DNA of 30,261 nt from Oscillospiraceae bacterium (lineage in GTDB: Bacteria > Bacillota > Clostridia > Oscillospirales > Oscillospiraceae), in the NCBI GenBank assembly GCA_020025615.1, contig JAHHRT010000009.1:1-30261 (forward strand). The letters are read 5' to 3'. The position numbers and the translations under genes are program-made. A model generated the notes under the pieces. It made no database searches. It saw nothing but the letters and a program-made list of their open reading frames with translations, and had not been told where the DNA came from. Below are positions 7,479-15,558 of the stretch, piece by piece. Within the stretch, counting starts at the first letter, position 1, and the number at the start of each line of letters is the position of its first letter.

Positions 7479-8633
7479 TTATTCGTCCAGCAGATAGTGA
7501 ACAGAATGTACGGTCTTTCCGCCGCTGACATAGATTCTGGGGACACGGCGGCTGATGCCGCATACAAACTCGTAATTAAAGCTGTCGGCAGCGGCGGAGA
7601 TTTCCTCCATGGTGATCTCCTCATCGCCGTACTTTCCCACCAGAACCACCCGGTCCTCTACCTGGACACCGGGGATGTCGGTGACATCCACCATCATCTG
7701 GTCCATGCAGATTCTGCCCAGAATGGGGGCCTTTTTCCCCCGGATCAGCACATAGAACCGACCGGAAAGGCTTCGGCGGTATCCGTCAGCATAGCCCACG
7801 GGCACGGTTGCCACCACGGTTTTGCGGGTGGTGACGAAGGTGCCGCCATAGCTGATTTCCCGACCGGGCTCCAAGGTTTTTACATGGGTCACTCGGCTGA
7901 GCCACTGGAGCGCAGGCTCCAAATGCAGCAGGGACTGACTGACCTCGGCACTAGGGTACATACCATAGGTGACAATGCCGGAACGGACCATATCATAATG
8001 GCTGGGGAAGTTCATAAGGCCTGCGGAGTTATCCAAATGCCGGATGGGGATTTCTACCCCCCGCTCCTTCAGCATCTTGTCAAAGGCGTCAAAGCGTCTG
8101 GCCTGCTCCCGGGAACGGGCCAGGTCCTGGCAGTCTGCCGTTGCAAAGTGGCTGAACAGGCCCTCTGCCTTGAGGCCGGGCAGGGCTGCAATCTTTGCGC
8201 ACACATCCGCCGCCTCTTCATCGGCCTGGAAACCGATACGGCTCATGCCCGTATCCACGGCAAAGTGGAAGGGTGCAGTGATGCCCGCTTCCTGGGCCGC
8301 CTGAGACAGGGCCACAGCATCCTCATAGTGGAAAATTGCCGGGCGGATTCCCTCTCGGATTGCTGTCGGGAACGCATTGGGCGGGGTATGCCCCAGAATC
8401 AGGATGGGAGTTTTCAGGCCAGCCTGGCGAAGCTCTACGGCTTCCAGCATAGAACTGACACCAAAAAAGGCGCACTGGTCCTGAAGCAGCCGGGCAACCT
8501 GAACCGCACCGTGACCATAGGCATCCGCCTTAATCACAGCCATCACCGGGACCCCGGCTTTCTGCAGAACTGCATTGAAATTTCTCTGGATTACATCCAA
8601 ATCGATCTTCACACGGGTGTTGTCATAATTCAA
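7479..8633 (-). CDS. alr: Alanine racemase
   Basis: A PLP enzyme interconverting L- and D-alanine for peptidoglycan, 384 residues, the usual length. The PLP lysine is K35 in VIKADAYGHG, and the second catalytic base is Y262 in ISYGGTF. PVGYADGYRR and GRICMDQMMVDVT are further family signatures. The only in-frame start compatible with the family N-terminus is TTG at 8633, because a stop codon lies five codons upstream; the ribosome binding site (AGTGAG) is weak, so translation may be modest. It heads a probable alr-capA-capA transcript with its own promoter. Confidence 0.95.
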   Translation of the reverse strand: MNYDNTRVKIDLDVIQRNFNAVLQKAGVPVMAVIKADAYGHGAVQVARLLQDQCAFFGVSSMLEAVELRQAGLKTPILILGHTPPNAFPTAIREGIRPAIFHYEDAVALSQAAQEAGITAPFHFAVDTGMSRIGFQADEEAADVCAKIAALPGLKAEGLFSHFATADCQDLARSREQARRFDAFDKMLKERGVEIPIRHLDNSAGLMNFPSHYDMVRSGIVTYGMYPSAEVSQSLLHLEPALQWLSRVTHVKTLEPGREISYGGTFVTTRKTVVATVPVGYADGYRRSLSGRFYVLIRGKKAPILGRICMDQMMVDVTDIPGVQVEDRVVLVGKYGDEEITMEEISAAADSFNYEFVCGISRRVPRIYVSGGKTVHSVHYLLDE

Positions 8634-8667
8634 ATAAAATCAACTCACTTGGATACAATTTCCCCTA

Positions 8668-8696
8668 TTCTATCACGAACGCGCAAAAATGTAAAC
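8668..8696 (-). promoter_or_regulatory. Promoter of alr
   Basis: On the minus strand TTTACA (8696-8691) and TAGAAT (8673-8668) are 17 bases apart, about 35 bases upstream of the TTG start. Confidence 0.65.
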
Positions 8697-8779
8697 ACAA
8701 CCCCCTAAAAAACACCTTTTGAAATTCTTAAATTTTCTCTCATTTTTCGACCACTCCTTCCCTTTTCCTCTGTTTTCCA

Positions 8780-8808
8780 TTGTGGGAAGCGGTAAAATCT
8801 GCTATACT
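8780..8808 (+). promoter_or_regulatory. Promoter of the DUF3786 gene
   Basis: TTGTGG (8780-8785) and TATACT (8803-8808) with a 17-base spacer, divergent from the alr promoter. Confidence 0.6.
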
Positions 8809-8855
8809 GTCTGCAAAGGCCGCCGGGCCCCACCCGGGGATAGGAGGAAGCACCC

Positions 8856-9467
8856 ATGCGGGACAATTATCAGATTCAGGCACAGCAGGCAAAGCGGTAT
8901 TTTCTCAACTATGACCATCAGGCAATTATCGAAAAATGCCATCTTCGGGAGGATGAAGGGTTTTTATACACTTCGCTCTTCGGAATTCCCTACCGGGTCA
9001 GCCGCAAAACCGGGGATATTTCCTATCTGGATGGGGGCACCTGGATGGACGGAAACAGCCACGGCGAAGTCATGACCCTTTTGGACCTTCTCTGTGACAG
9101 CCGGGAGGACCGCCGCCCCAGCCATCAATGGAAGAATATGCAGTCATTCGGCCTTCAATTTCACCAAAATCTGGGAGAGCACAATCCTGTGGCCCTGGAA
9201 TATCAGCAGGACCCGGAAGGTCTGCGCCGTGCCCTGGAAGCGCTGGGCGGTACGCCCATTCCCCAGGGAGATGTGGCCTACGCCATCCCGGTGTTTGAGG
9301 ACCTCACCCTGGCCCTTCAATTCTGGCTGGGGGATGAGGAATTTCCGCCAAGTCTGCGCTACCTCTGGGACGAAAACGCCCTCATGTACTTAAAATACGA
9401 AACCATGTATTTTGCTGTGGATGTGCTCACAGAGAAGATCCGCAGACAGATGAAATCCTTTCGGTGA
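8856..9467 (+). CDS. DUF3786 domain protein
   Basis: A 203-residue soluble protein matching the DUF3786 family over most of its length. Recognisable stretches are VFEDLTLALQFWLGDEEFPP and RYLWDENALMYLKYETMYF near the C-terminus (about residues 148-190). The family occurs mainly in anaerobic Clostridia and related bacteria, sometimes near corrinoid or one-carbon genes, and has no established function. There is no signal peptide or membrane segment. AGGAGGAAG precedes the ATG. It is a single-gene unit, convergent with metG and separated from it by a shared terminator. Confidence 0.85.
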   Translation: MRDNYQIQAQQAKRYFLNYDHQAIIEKCHLREDEGFLYTSLFGIPYRVSRKTGDISYLDGGTWMDGNSHGEVMTLLDLLCDSREDRRPSHQWKNMQSFGLQFHQNLGEHNPVALEYQQDPEGLRRALEALGGTPIPQGDVAYAIPVFEDLTLALQFWLGDEEFPPSLRYLWDENALMYLKYETMYFAVDVLTEKIRRQMKSFR

Positions 9468-9522
9468 TATAGACAGAGCTGCACGCCCTTTCCAGATTTC
9501 ATCTGCGATTGGATACCAAAAC

Positions 9523-9560
9523 GCCCCGGTGGGAACCAAAATTCCCACCGGGGCAAATTT
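9523..9560. terminator. Bidirectional terminator between DUF3786 gene and metG
   Basis: GCCCCGGTGGGAA (9523-9535) pairs perfectly with TTCCCACCGGGGC (9542-9554) around a six-base loop. A TTTT run follows on the plus strand and GTTTTGG on the minus strand, so it can end both convergent genes. Confidence 0.85.
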
Positions 9561-9577
9561 TATCGATTCTTTTGGGA

Positions 9578-11527
9578 TTACACCAGACGGCTGCCGGCCC
9601 GGACATAGTCAGGGAGCATCACCAGATGCAGCTCATCGCCCCGCTCGGCGCTGAGGAGCATACCGCAGGACAGCTGGCCCATCATCTTTCTGGGAGCCAG
9701 GTTGGTGACAGCAATCAGGGTCTTGCCCACCAGTTCCTCGGGCTTATAGTACTTTGCAACGCCGGAGAGAATCTGCCGGGGCTCCTTGGAGCCGTCGTCC
9801 AGGGTGAACTTCAGGAGCTTTTCGCTCTTCTTCACGTTCTCGCAGGCCAGGACCTTCACAACGGTCATTTCTACCTTCTCGAACTGGTCAAAGGCAATCT
9901 CAGGCAGAGGCTCGGGCAGAGGATCTTCCACCACCTCAGGTGCGGGCTTGTTCATCTCTTCCAGAGCAGCCAGCTCCTTCTCCATGTCGATTCTGGGGAA
10001 GAGGGCGGGACCTGCAACAGTAGCAGCCTCTGCACTCAGGGTGCCGAACTGGTTGAGGGTATCCCAGCTCAGGTCAGCGCCGCCCAGACGCTTTGCGATT
10101 TCCGCAGCGGTGTCAGGCATAAAGGGAGTGAGCAGACCTGCGCAGATACGAACGGTCTCCAGCAGGTTGTAGAGAACTCTTGCCAGGCGGGGCTTCTGCT
10201 CCTCGGACTTTGCCAGCACCCAGGGTGCGTTCTCGTCGATATACTTGTTGGCACGGGAGATGACCTTGAAGATCTCAGCCAGAGCATTCTGGAAGGCAAA
10301 CTTCTCCATCTGCTCCTCGTACTTATCCCGCAGGCCGGAAGCCATCGCCAGCAGCTCAGCGTCCTTCTCTTCGTCTGCCTGCTGCTGGGCGGGCAGATGC
10401 TCACCGAAGTACTTCTGAGCCATTGCAACGGTCCGGGAAACCAGGTTGCCCAGGTCATTTGCCAGATCCACATTGATGGTGTTAATCAGCAGCTCATTGG
10501 AGAAGTTGCCGTCGGAGCCGAAGGGGAAGGAACGCAGCAGGAAGAACCGCAGAGCATCCACGCCGAACCGCTCAGCCAGGATGTAGGGATCCACCACGTT
10601 GCCCTTGGACTTACTCATCTTGCCGCCGTCCAGCAGCAGCCAGCCGTGACCGTAGACCTTCTTAGGCAGGGGCAGGTCCAGGCTCATGAGCATTGCGGGC
10701 CAGATAATGGAGTGGAACCGGACGATCTCCTTGCCCACGAAGTGGACATCGGCAGGCCAGAACTCCTCCAGATCATGGTACTTGTCGTTCTGGAAGCCCA
10801 GAGCGGTCATGTAGTTAAAGAGGGCATCGATCCAGACATAGACCACGTGGCCCGGGTCAAAGTCCACAGGCACGCCCCAGCTGAAGCTGGTACGGGAGAC
10901 ACACAGATCCTCCAGGCCCGGCTTAATGAAGTTGTTCACCATCTCGTTGACGCGGGATCTGGGCTCCAGGTAATCGGTGTTCTCCAGCAGGTCCTGAATC
11001 CGGTCAGCGTACTTGGACAGGCGGAAGAAGTATGCCTCCTCCTCTGCGTCCTGGACTTCCCGGCCGCAGTCGGGGCACTTGCCGTCCACCAGCTGGCTCT
11101 CGGTCCAGAAGGACTCGCAGGGCTTGCAGTACTTGCCCTTATAGGTTCCCTTGTAGATGTCTCCATTCTCGTACATCTTCTTGAAGATCTTCTGAATGGC
11201 TTCCACATGGTAGTCATCGGTGGTGCGGATGAAGCGGTCATAGGAGATGTTCATGAGCTTCCACAGATCCAGAACGCCGCCCTCGCCGGTGACGATGTTG
11301 TCAACGAACTGCTTGGGGGTGATTCCGGCCTCCTTGGCCTTGTCCTCGATCTTCTGACCGTGCTCGTCCGTTCCGGTGAGGAACTTTACGTTGTAGCCCT
11401 GCATCCGCTTGTACCGGGCCATTGCATCGGTTGCAACGGTGCAGTAGGTGTGTCCGATATGGAGCTTTGCGGACGGGTAGTAAATGGGGGTGGTAATATA
11501 GAAATTACCCTTGCATTTTTCGCACAT
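9578..11527 (-). CDS. metG: Methionyl-tRNA synthetase
   Basis: A class I aminoacyl-tRNA synthetase of 649 residues that charges tRNA-Met. The HIGH box is HIGH in KLHIGHTYCTVATD near residue 21. The zinc-binding cysteines are in CKPCESFW and CPDCGREV (about residues 127-150). The KMSKS loop is KMSKSKGNVVDPY near residue 297. The anticodon-binding helical domain follows, and a C-terminal EMAP/Trbp111-like tRNA-binding domain covers about 545-649, used for dimerisation. The start is an ATG with AGGAGG nine bases upstream. It is controlled by the T-box leader upstream. Confidence 0.97.
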   Translation of the reverse strand: MCEKCKGNFYITTPIYYPSAKLHIGHTYCTVATDAMARYKRMQGYNVKFLTGTDEHGQKIEDKAKEAGITPKQFVDNIVTGEGGVLDLWKLMNISYDRFIRTTDDYHVEAIQKIFKKMYENGDIYKGTYKGKYCKPCESFWTESQLVDGKCPDCGREVQDAEEEAYFFRLSKYADRIQDLLENTDYLEPRSRVNEMVNNFIKPGLEDLCVSRTSFSWGVPVDFDPGHVVYVWIDALFNYMTALGFQNDKYHDLEEFWPADVHFVGKEIVRFHSIIWPAMLMSLDLPLPKKVYGHGWLLLDGGKMSKSKGNVVDPYILAERFGVDALRFFLLRSFPFGSDGNFSNELLINTINVDLANDLGNLVSRTVAMAQKYFGEHLPAQQQADEEKDAELLAMASGLRDKYEEQMEKFAFQNALAEIFKVISRANKYIDENAPWVLAKSEEQKPRLARVLYNLLETVRICAGLLTPFMPDTAAEIAKRLGGADLSWDTLNQFGTLSAEAATVAGPALFPRIDMEKELAALEEMNKPAPEVVEDPLPEPLPEIAFDQFEKVEMTVVKVLACENVKKSEKLLKFTLDDGSKEPRQILSGVAKYYKPEELVGKTLIAVTNLAPRKMMGQLSCGMLLSAERGDELHLVMLPDYVRAGSRLV

Positions 11528-11547
11528 TGGCTGATCCTCCTAAAATG

Positions 11548-11784
11548 AAAAATCGCCCCTGATTTCTCAAGGGCGACAAAAATTGACGCGGTACCACCTT
11601 GTTTCGCAGGGCAAGCCCTGCCTCAAGACGCAATAACGGGCGCACCCGGGAGATGCCTGCTAATCGACACCCCAGCTCCAAGGCCATGTTCCGCCGCTTC
11701 TTTCCTGCCCATTTCCACCAAACAGGGCTCTCTGTAGGCTTTCCCCGGCGTACTCTTCTCTTCTCAGCTTTTCTTTCGGTTATA
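11548..11784 (-). promoter_or_regulatory. T-box riboswitch (methionine specific) leading metG
   Basis: Read on the minus strand, the leader has an AGAGAG element (11733-11728) in Stem I and a specifier segment GAACATGGCCTTGGAG whose ATG (11687-11685) is a methionine codon. The T-box itself is AAGGTGGTACCGCG (11600-11587). The terminator is TCGCCCTT/AGGGGCGA (11577-11552) followed by a T-run. Uncharged tRNA-Met would stabilise the antiterminator and allow metG expression. The 5' boundary is taken from the promoter. Confidence 0.95.
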
Positions 11785-11790
11785 GGTGTC

Positions 11791-11820
11791 ATTATAGCCC
11801 GAAACAGCGCATTTTGTCAA
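11791..11820 (-). promoter_or_regulatory. Promoter of the metG leader
   Basis: Perfect TTGACA (11820-11815) and TATAAT (11796-11791) with an 18-base spacer. The TGA inside TTGACA is the stop codon of eutH. Confidence 0.85.
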
Positions 11821-12884
11821 TCCTTTTTTGTTAGGAGCATGGCGCAGGCCACGGCGCTGATTCCCCCCGCCAGCTTGCCGGCGATCATGGCAGGCAGGAT
11901 TGCCGGGGCAAACCCCGCCGCAAAGCCCAGATGGTCGCCAAAGACAAAGGCCGCAGACACCGCAAAGGCGATGTTTACCACCTTTCCCCTGGGGTTCATG
12001 TCCTTCACCAGGCCAAAGGCCGCGATGGAGTTCGCCAGGCTGGCAATCAGTCCCGCTGCCGCTGCATCATTGATGCCCAGCAGCAGCCCCGCCGCCAGCA
12101 GAGGCTTTTTCAGCAGCTTTGTGAGCAGGGCTACCAGCGGGAACGCCCCTGCCAGCACCACCGCAATGGCACCAACGGTCTGGATACCCTCGCCAATGGG
12201 AGCCATCCCAGGCAGAAGGGTAATCCCGGTGAGACTGTCAAAAATTCCCACCGCCAGGCCTACAGTCGCCAGGGCCACGACGAACTTTCCAAAGGCGGTA
12301 AAGCCCCGGATCATGGCAGCTTCGGCTTTCCAAAGGCCCAGGGCAATGAGGGCCGCAAAAATGGCAATGGGAATCAGGTTCCGCAGCACCATTTCCACCG
12401 GGAAGCCCGCCACCAGGCCGCCCACCAGCACCCCCACGGGAATGGTCACAATGCCGCAGAGGACACCTTTTGCAAGGGCCGGGCGGTCCTCCGGCTCCAA
12501 AATGCCCAGAGCCACGGGAATGGTGAATACCAGGGTGGCCCCCAGCATAGACCCGGTGATCACCCCGCCCAGTGCGGCGGCCTGGGGGTCCGAGGTGAGC
12601 TGCTTTGCCAAGGGGCCGCCGCCCATATCACAGGCCAGGATGGACCCTGCAAACATCGCGGGGTCCGCGCCAAAAACGCCAAAGATAGGAACAATCACCG
12701 GCTTTAGCACCGCCGCCAGCACCGGTGCCAGGGTGACAATTCCCGCCATTGCCAGGGTCAGAGGACCCATGGCCTGGATTCCGGCCTCAAACTCCTTGCC
12801 AAGGCCAAATCGGTTATCCAGAATCCGGTCCATCGCCCCCAGCACCGCAAAGATGCCAAGGACCCAGAAGAGAATCTTATCCAT
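11817..12884 (-). CDS. eutH: EutH ethanolamine permease
   Basis: A 355-residue polytopic membrane protein with about ten hydrophobic segments that brings ethanolamine into the cell. It begins MDKILFWVLGIFAVLGA. The segments GVFGADPAMFAGSILACDMG (about 75-95) and INDAAAAGLIASLANSIAAF are characteristic of EutH. An open frame extends 29 codons further upstream, but that part overlaps eutN, is Arg/Trp/Pro-rich and unlike EutH. The ATG at 12884, with GGGGAAGG just upstream, is the right start. The start overlaps the eutN stop by eight bases. It is the last eut gene; no terminator separates it from the metG promoter. Confidence 0.93.
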   Translation of the reverse strand: MDKILFWVLGIFAVLGAMDRILDNRFGLGKEFEAGIQAMGPLTLAMAGIVTLAPVLAAVLKPVIVPIFGVFGADPAMFAGSILACDMGGGPLAKQLTSDPQAAALGGVITGSMLGATLVFTIPVALGILEPEDRPALAKGVLCGIVTIPVGVLVGGLVAGFPVEMVLRNLIPIAIFAALIALGLWKAEAAMIRGFTAFGKFVVALATVGLAVGIFDSLTGITLLPGMAPIGEGIQTVGAIAVVLAGAFPLVALLTKLLKKPLLAAGLLLGINDAAAAGLIASLANSIAAFGLVKDMNPRGKVVNIAFAVSAAFVFGDHLGFAAGFAPAILPAMIAGKLAGGISAVACAMLLTKKD

Positions 12885-13119
12885 GGTCCTTCCCCTGGTC
12901 CAGGATGGCAACCACCGCAGCATCCACCGGGGCATCCATGCAATATCGGGCTGCCGTGGTCCCGGTGGCAAGCAGCACCCGGTCTCCGGGGCCTGCCCCT
13001 ACCTGGTCCGCCGCCACAATCTGGGTTCCGTCGGCCTCCACCACCAGGAAGGTCTGTCCCTGTAAGCACTGGGCTTTCCGGGTGGCCCATACCGAGCCTG
13101 TTACATTTCCGATCTTCAA
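12877..13119 (-). CDS. eutN: EutN/CcmL-type microcompartment vertex protein
   Basis: An 80-residue BMC-P (pentamer) shell protein that caps the vertices of the ethanolamine microcompartment. Family signatures are MKIGNVTGSVWATRK at the start, VAADQVGAGPGDRVLLATG in the middle and APVDAAVVAILD at the end. The start is TTG at 13119, supported by GGAGGG seven bases upstream and by the family N-terminus. The TTGA overlaps the stop codon of the preceding gene, which indicates translational coupling. The length is slightly below E. coli EutN (95). Confidence 0.93.
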   Translation of the reverse strand: MKIGNVTGSVWATRKAQCLQGQTFLVVEADGTQIVAADQVGAGPGDRVLLATGTTAARYCMDAPVDAAVVAILDQGKDHG

Positions 13120-13514
13120 TCCGATCCCTCCAAAATTTCCTTCGCCAGGGGCGTCAGCATGGCCCCGGGGCTGGGGCGCTGCCCCCGCAGTTTCATGTTC
13201 TTGGCCTCCTGGGCCGTAATCAGCCGCCGCTGTGCCCCGTCCGTAAAGAGGACCCCCCAGTTTTTCAGCTCCCGCTGGGCAGAAGCCAGGCTTGCCGCAA
13301 GCGCCCGATTCTTGGGAGCCTGGGGAAGCCCCGGGGTATAAAGATAAACCTGTTTTCCCTGGGCCAGTGCGTCCAGCACCTCTTCTTCCGAAAACCGAAG
13401 CAGCTGGCAGAGGGTCAGCGAACCCATCACCACTACCTCGTAGGGCGGCTCCCGGACATAGGAAAACCCCAGCGGAATCCCCGGCTCATTGCCGATGAGC
13501 AGAGCCCGGGTCAT
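13116..13514 (-). CDS. Ethanolamine-operon associated protein of unknown function
   Basis: A 132-residue soluble protein between pduL and eutN, the place occupied in Firmicutes eut operons by the uncharacterised eut_hyp family (TIGR02536-like). I base this on position and on the C-terminal pattern MLTPLAKEI, not on a search. The N-terminus (MTRALLIGNEPG) has a Rossmann-like hydrophobic beta start. A 'GKQVYLYTPG' strand and a helical stretch of KNRALAASLASAQREL follow. The LTPLAK ending recalls the N-terminal segment of EutT. It has no membrane segment. ATGA couples it to pduL and TTGA to eutN. A structural or assembly role in the microcompartment is possible but unproven. Confidence 0.85.
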   Translation of the reverse strand: MTRALLIGNEPGIPLGFSYVREPPYEVVVMGSLTLCQLLRFSEEEVLDALAQGKQVYLYTPGLPQAPKNRALAASLASAQRELKNWGVLFTDGAQRRLITAQEAKNMKLRGQRPSPGAMLTPLAKEILEGSD

Positions 13515-14113
13515 GGGAGAATCCTCCCGAAGTCCCCATTTCGGAAGCCGCAGGCGTTGGCTTCGTCAAAGTCCAGGTGGGCATAGGGGGCAAAGTCCGC
13601 CGACACCCGGACCACCACATCTTCCCAGATGACGGGCCGCCGGGTCAGGGTTTTGAGCTTCACCACCTGCCGGTCCCGGACGGAAAACCGCCGGGCCGAA
13701 TCCGGGTCCAGGTGGATGTGCCGCTGGGCCACAATCACCCCATCATCCAAAGCCACCCGTCCCATAGGGCCCTCCAGGGTAATCCCCGGGGTGTTTTTCA
13801 CATCCCCAGACAGGCGGATGGGCGCATCGATTCCCAGCGTCCGCCCATCCGTGAGGGAAATCTCCACCTGGGCTTCCTTCCGTTCGGGGCCAAGTACCGC
13901 CACGTTGGAAAACTGCCCCTTCGGCCCCACGATGGTCACCCGCTCCTGGCTGAGAAACTGTCCTGGCTGAGACAGGGGACGTTTGGGGGTAAGGCCGTGT
14001 CCAAAAAGAATCTTTGCCTGCTGTGTTGTTAGGTGTACATGGCGGGCCGAGGCTTCCAGCTCCACAAAGAGCCGCCTGGCCACTGCCTCTGCCAGTGCAT
14101 CCAGCTCCGGCAT
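13511..14113 (-). CDS. pduL: Phosphate acyltransferase PduL (EutD role)
   Basis: Converts acetyl-CoA and phosphate to acetyl-phosphate, regenerating CoA inside the microcompartment. The paired PduL domains carry the zinc-ligand motifs ASARHVHL (near residue 23) and AQRHIHLDP (near 128). The beta-barrel stretch TLEGPMGRVAL lies between them, and the HLDFDEANACG end is typical. I choose the ATG at 14113 (200 residues) because AAAGGAA then sits nine bases upstream; a GTG at 14122 would be almost on top of that site. The first 20 residues form an amphipathic helix (PELDALAEAVARRLF) that may target the enzyme to the shell. It overlaps the next gene by four bases. Confidence 0.92.
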   Translation of the reverse strand: MPELDALAEAVARRLFVELEASARHVHLTTQQAKILFGHGLTPKRPLSQPGQFLSQERVTIVGPKGQFSNVAVLGPERKEAQVEISLTDGRTLGIDAPIRLSGDVKNTPGITLEGPMGRVALDDGVIVAQRHIHLDPDSARRFSVRDRQVVKLKTLTRRPVIWEDVVVRVSADFAPYAHLDFDEANACGFRNGDFGRILP

Positions 14114-14127
14114 ATCTGTCACTTCCT

Positions 14128-15546
14128 TTATCCCAGCCGCTCCAGAATTTTCTCCGTAAGCAGCTCCACCAGACGGTCGTCCACCGCCGGGGTCTTGTTT
14201 GTCTTATCGGTTCCCCAGGCGATTCTGCGGATGTTAATCAAATCCATGGGGGAAATATTGTTGGAAGAGCTGCTGCCGCCCACTGCGCCGCAGCCCAGGG
14301 TCAGCGCCGGGAACAGCTTGGTGGTGGCACCGATGCCGCCCAGAGCTGCCGGGGTGTTCACCAGGAACCGAGACACAGGAATTTGCAGTCCGAATTTCTC
14401 GATGACCCGCTGGTCCTTGGCATGGATGGCAAAGGTGTGTCCGCTGCCCTCCAGGGTCAGCACCTCAATGGCCCGCCGGAGCACTGCGTCTTCATCGTCC
14501 ATCACATAAAGCGCCAGCACCGGGCACAGCTTTTCCATGGAATAGGGATGGGTGGGCCCTGCCTCTTCTTCCCGGGCCACCAGCACATGGGTGTCATGAG
14601 GCACAGAGAATCCTGCCTTCTCCGCAAGATAGGCTGCGCTCTTTCCCACGATTTCGGGATTCAGGGCCCCGGAAGGCCGGAACAGCAGCTTTCCCAGCTG
14701 CTCCGCCTGAGCTTTCTCCATAAAGTAGAAGCCCTGCCGCCGCCCCTCTTCCAGAAGGGCTTTTTCCATATTCCGCTCCACCACGATGCTCTGCTCCGAA
14801 GCACAGACCGTGCCATTGTCAAAGGTCTTGGAGCGAAGGATGCAGGAAAGGGCCTCTTTGAGATCCGCCGAGTGGTGGATATAAGCAGGGCCGTTGCCTG
14901 CGCCCACACCGATGGCAGGCTTTCCCGAGGTATAGGCGGCGTGTACCATCGCCGGGCCGCCGGTAGCAAGAATCAGCTTCACCTGGGGCGCAGCCATCAG
15001 CTCCTGACAGCCAGCCATAGAAGGGATGCTCAGGCATCCCACCGCACCTCTGGGTGCTCCCGCAGCACAAGCCGCTTCCGCCACAATCTCCGCCGCCCGG
15101 TGGGTGCAGGCGATGGCCTTGGGATGCGGGGAAAAGACGATGGTGTTGCCCGCTTTCAGGGCAATCAACGCCTTATAGCACACTGTAGACGTGGGGTTGG
15201 TACTGGGGACAATGCCGGCAATCACACCCACACTGACGCCCACTTCCCAGACATCCGGCTCTTTTTTGAGAATGCCCACGGTTTTCATTCCTCGGATGGC
15301 CTCTGCCACCCGCTCCGATGCAAACCGATTCTTTTCGGTTTTGCTCTCTGTATTGCCAAAGCCCGTCTCCTGCACTGCCATCTTGGCAAGGCTCTCCGCC
15401 TCTCTGGAAAAGGCCTGAGCCACTGCTTCAACAATGGCATCCAGCTGCGCCTGGGACATTCGGGTCAGCTGTTTCTGGGCCGTTTCCGCCGCGGCTGCCA
15501 GCTGTCTTGCCTCCTGCCGGGCCTTCAAATCCTGATCAAACTCCAA
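14128..15546 (-). CDS. eutE: CoA-acylating acetaldehyde dehydrogenase EutE
   Basis: Oxidises acetaldehyde with NAD+ and CoA to acetyl-CoA. The 472 residues agree with EutE. The N-terminal helix (about 1-25, DQDLKARQEARQLAAAAETA) resembles known microcompartment encapsulation tails. The NAD-binding region has GIVPSTNPTSTVCYKA and ILATGGPAMV, and the catalytic cysteine is C248 in NGTVCASEQSI. The start is TTG at 15546 with a good AAGGAGGG seven bases upstream. It begins 12 bases after eutB and ends five bases before the first possible pduL start. Confidence 0.95.
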   Translation of the reverse strand: MEFDQDLKARQEARQLAAAAETAQKQLTRMSQAQLDAIVEAVAQAFSREAESLAKMAVQETGFGNTESKTEKNRFASERVAEAIRGMKTVGILKKEPDVWEVGVSVGVIAGIVPSTNPTSTVCYKALIALKAGNTIVFSPHPKAIACTHRAAEIVAEAACAAGAPRGAVGCLSIPSMAGCQELMAAPQVKLILATGGPAMVHAAYTSGKPAIGVGAGNGPAYIHHSADLKEALSCILRSKTFDNGTVCASEQSIVVERNMEKALLEEGRRQGFYFMEKAQAEQLGKLLFRPSGALNPEIVGKSAAYLAEKAGFSVPHDTHVLVAREEEAGPTHPYSMEKLCPVLALYVMDDEDAVLRRAIEVLTLEGSGHTFAIHAKDQRVIEKFGLQIPVSRFLVNTPAALGGIGATTKLFPALTLGCGAVGGSSSSNNISPMDLINIRRIAWGTDKTNKTPAVDDRLVELLTEKILERLG

Positions 15547-15558
15547 TGTGGTCCCTCC

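Noticed and set aside
9509..11548. A plus-strand open frame of 679 codons opposite metG
   Set aside because: Antisense shadow. The His/Leu/Gln-rich translation has no recognisable domain, and metG with its T-box leader explains the region.
11548..11784. A plus-strand gene starting in the T-box region (continuing to about 13065)
   Set aside because: Open only because of GC-rich antisense to eutH. The T-box elements account for the sequence.
12885..12971. Extension of EutH by 29 residues
   Set aside because: It overlaps eutN in another frame and is Trp/Arg/Pro-rich. The downstream ATG has a ribosome binding site and the EutH-type start.
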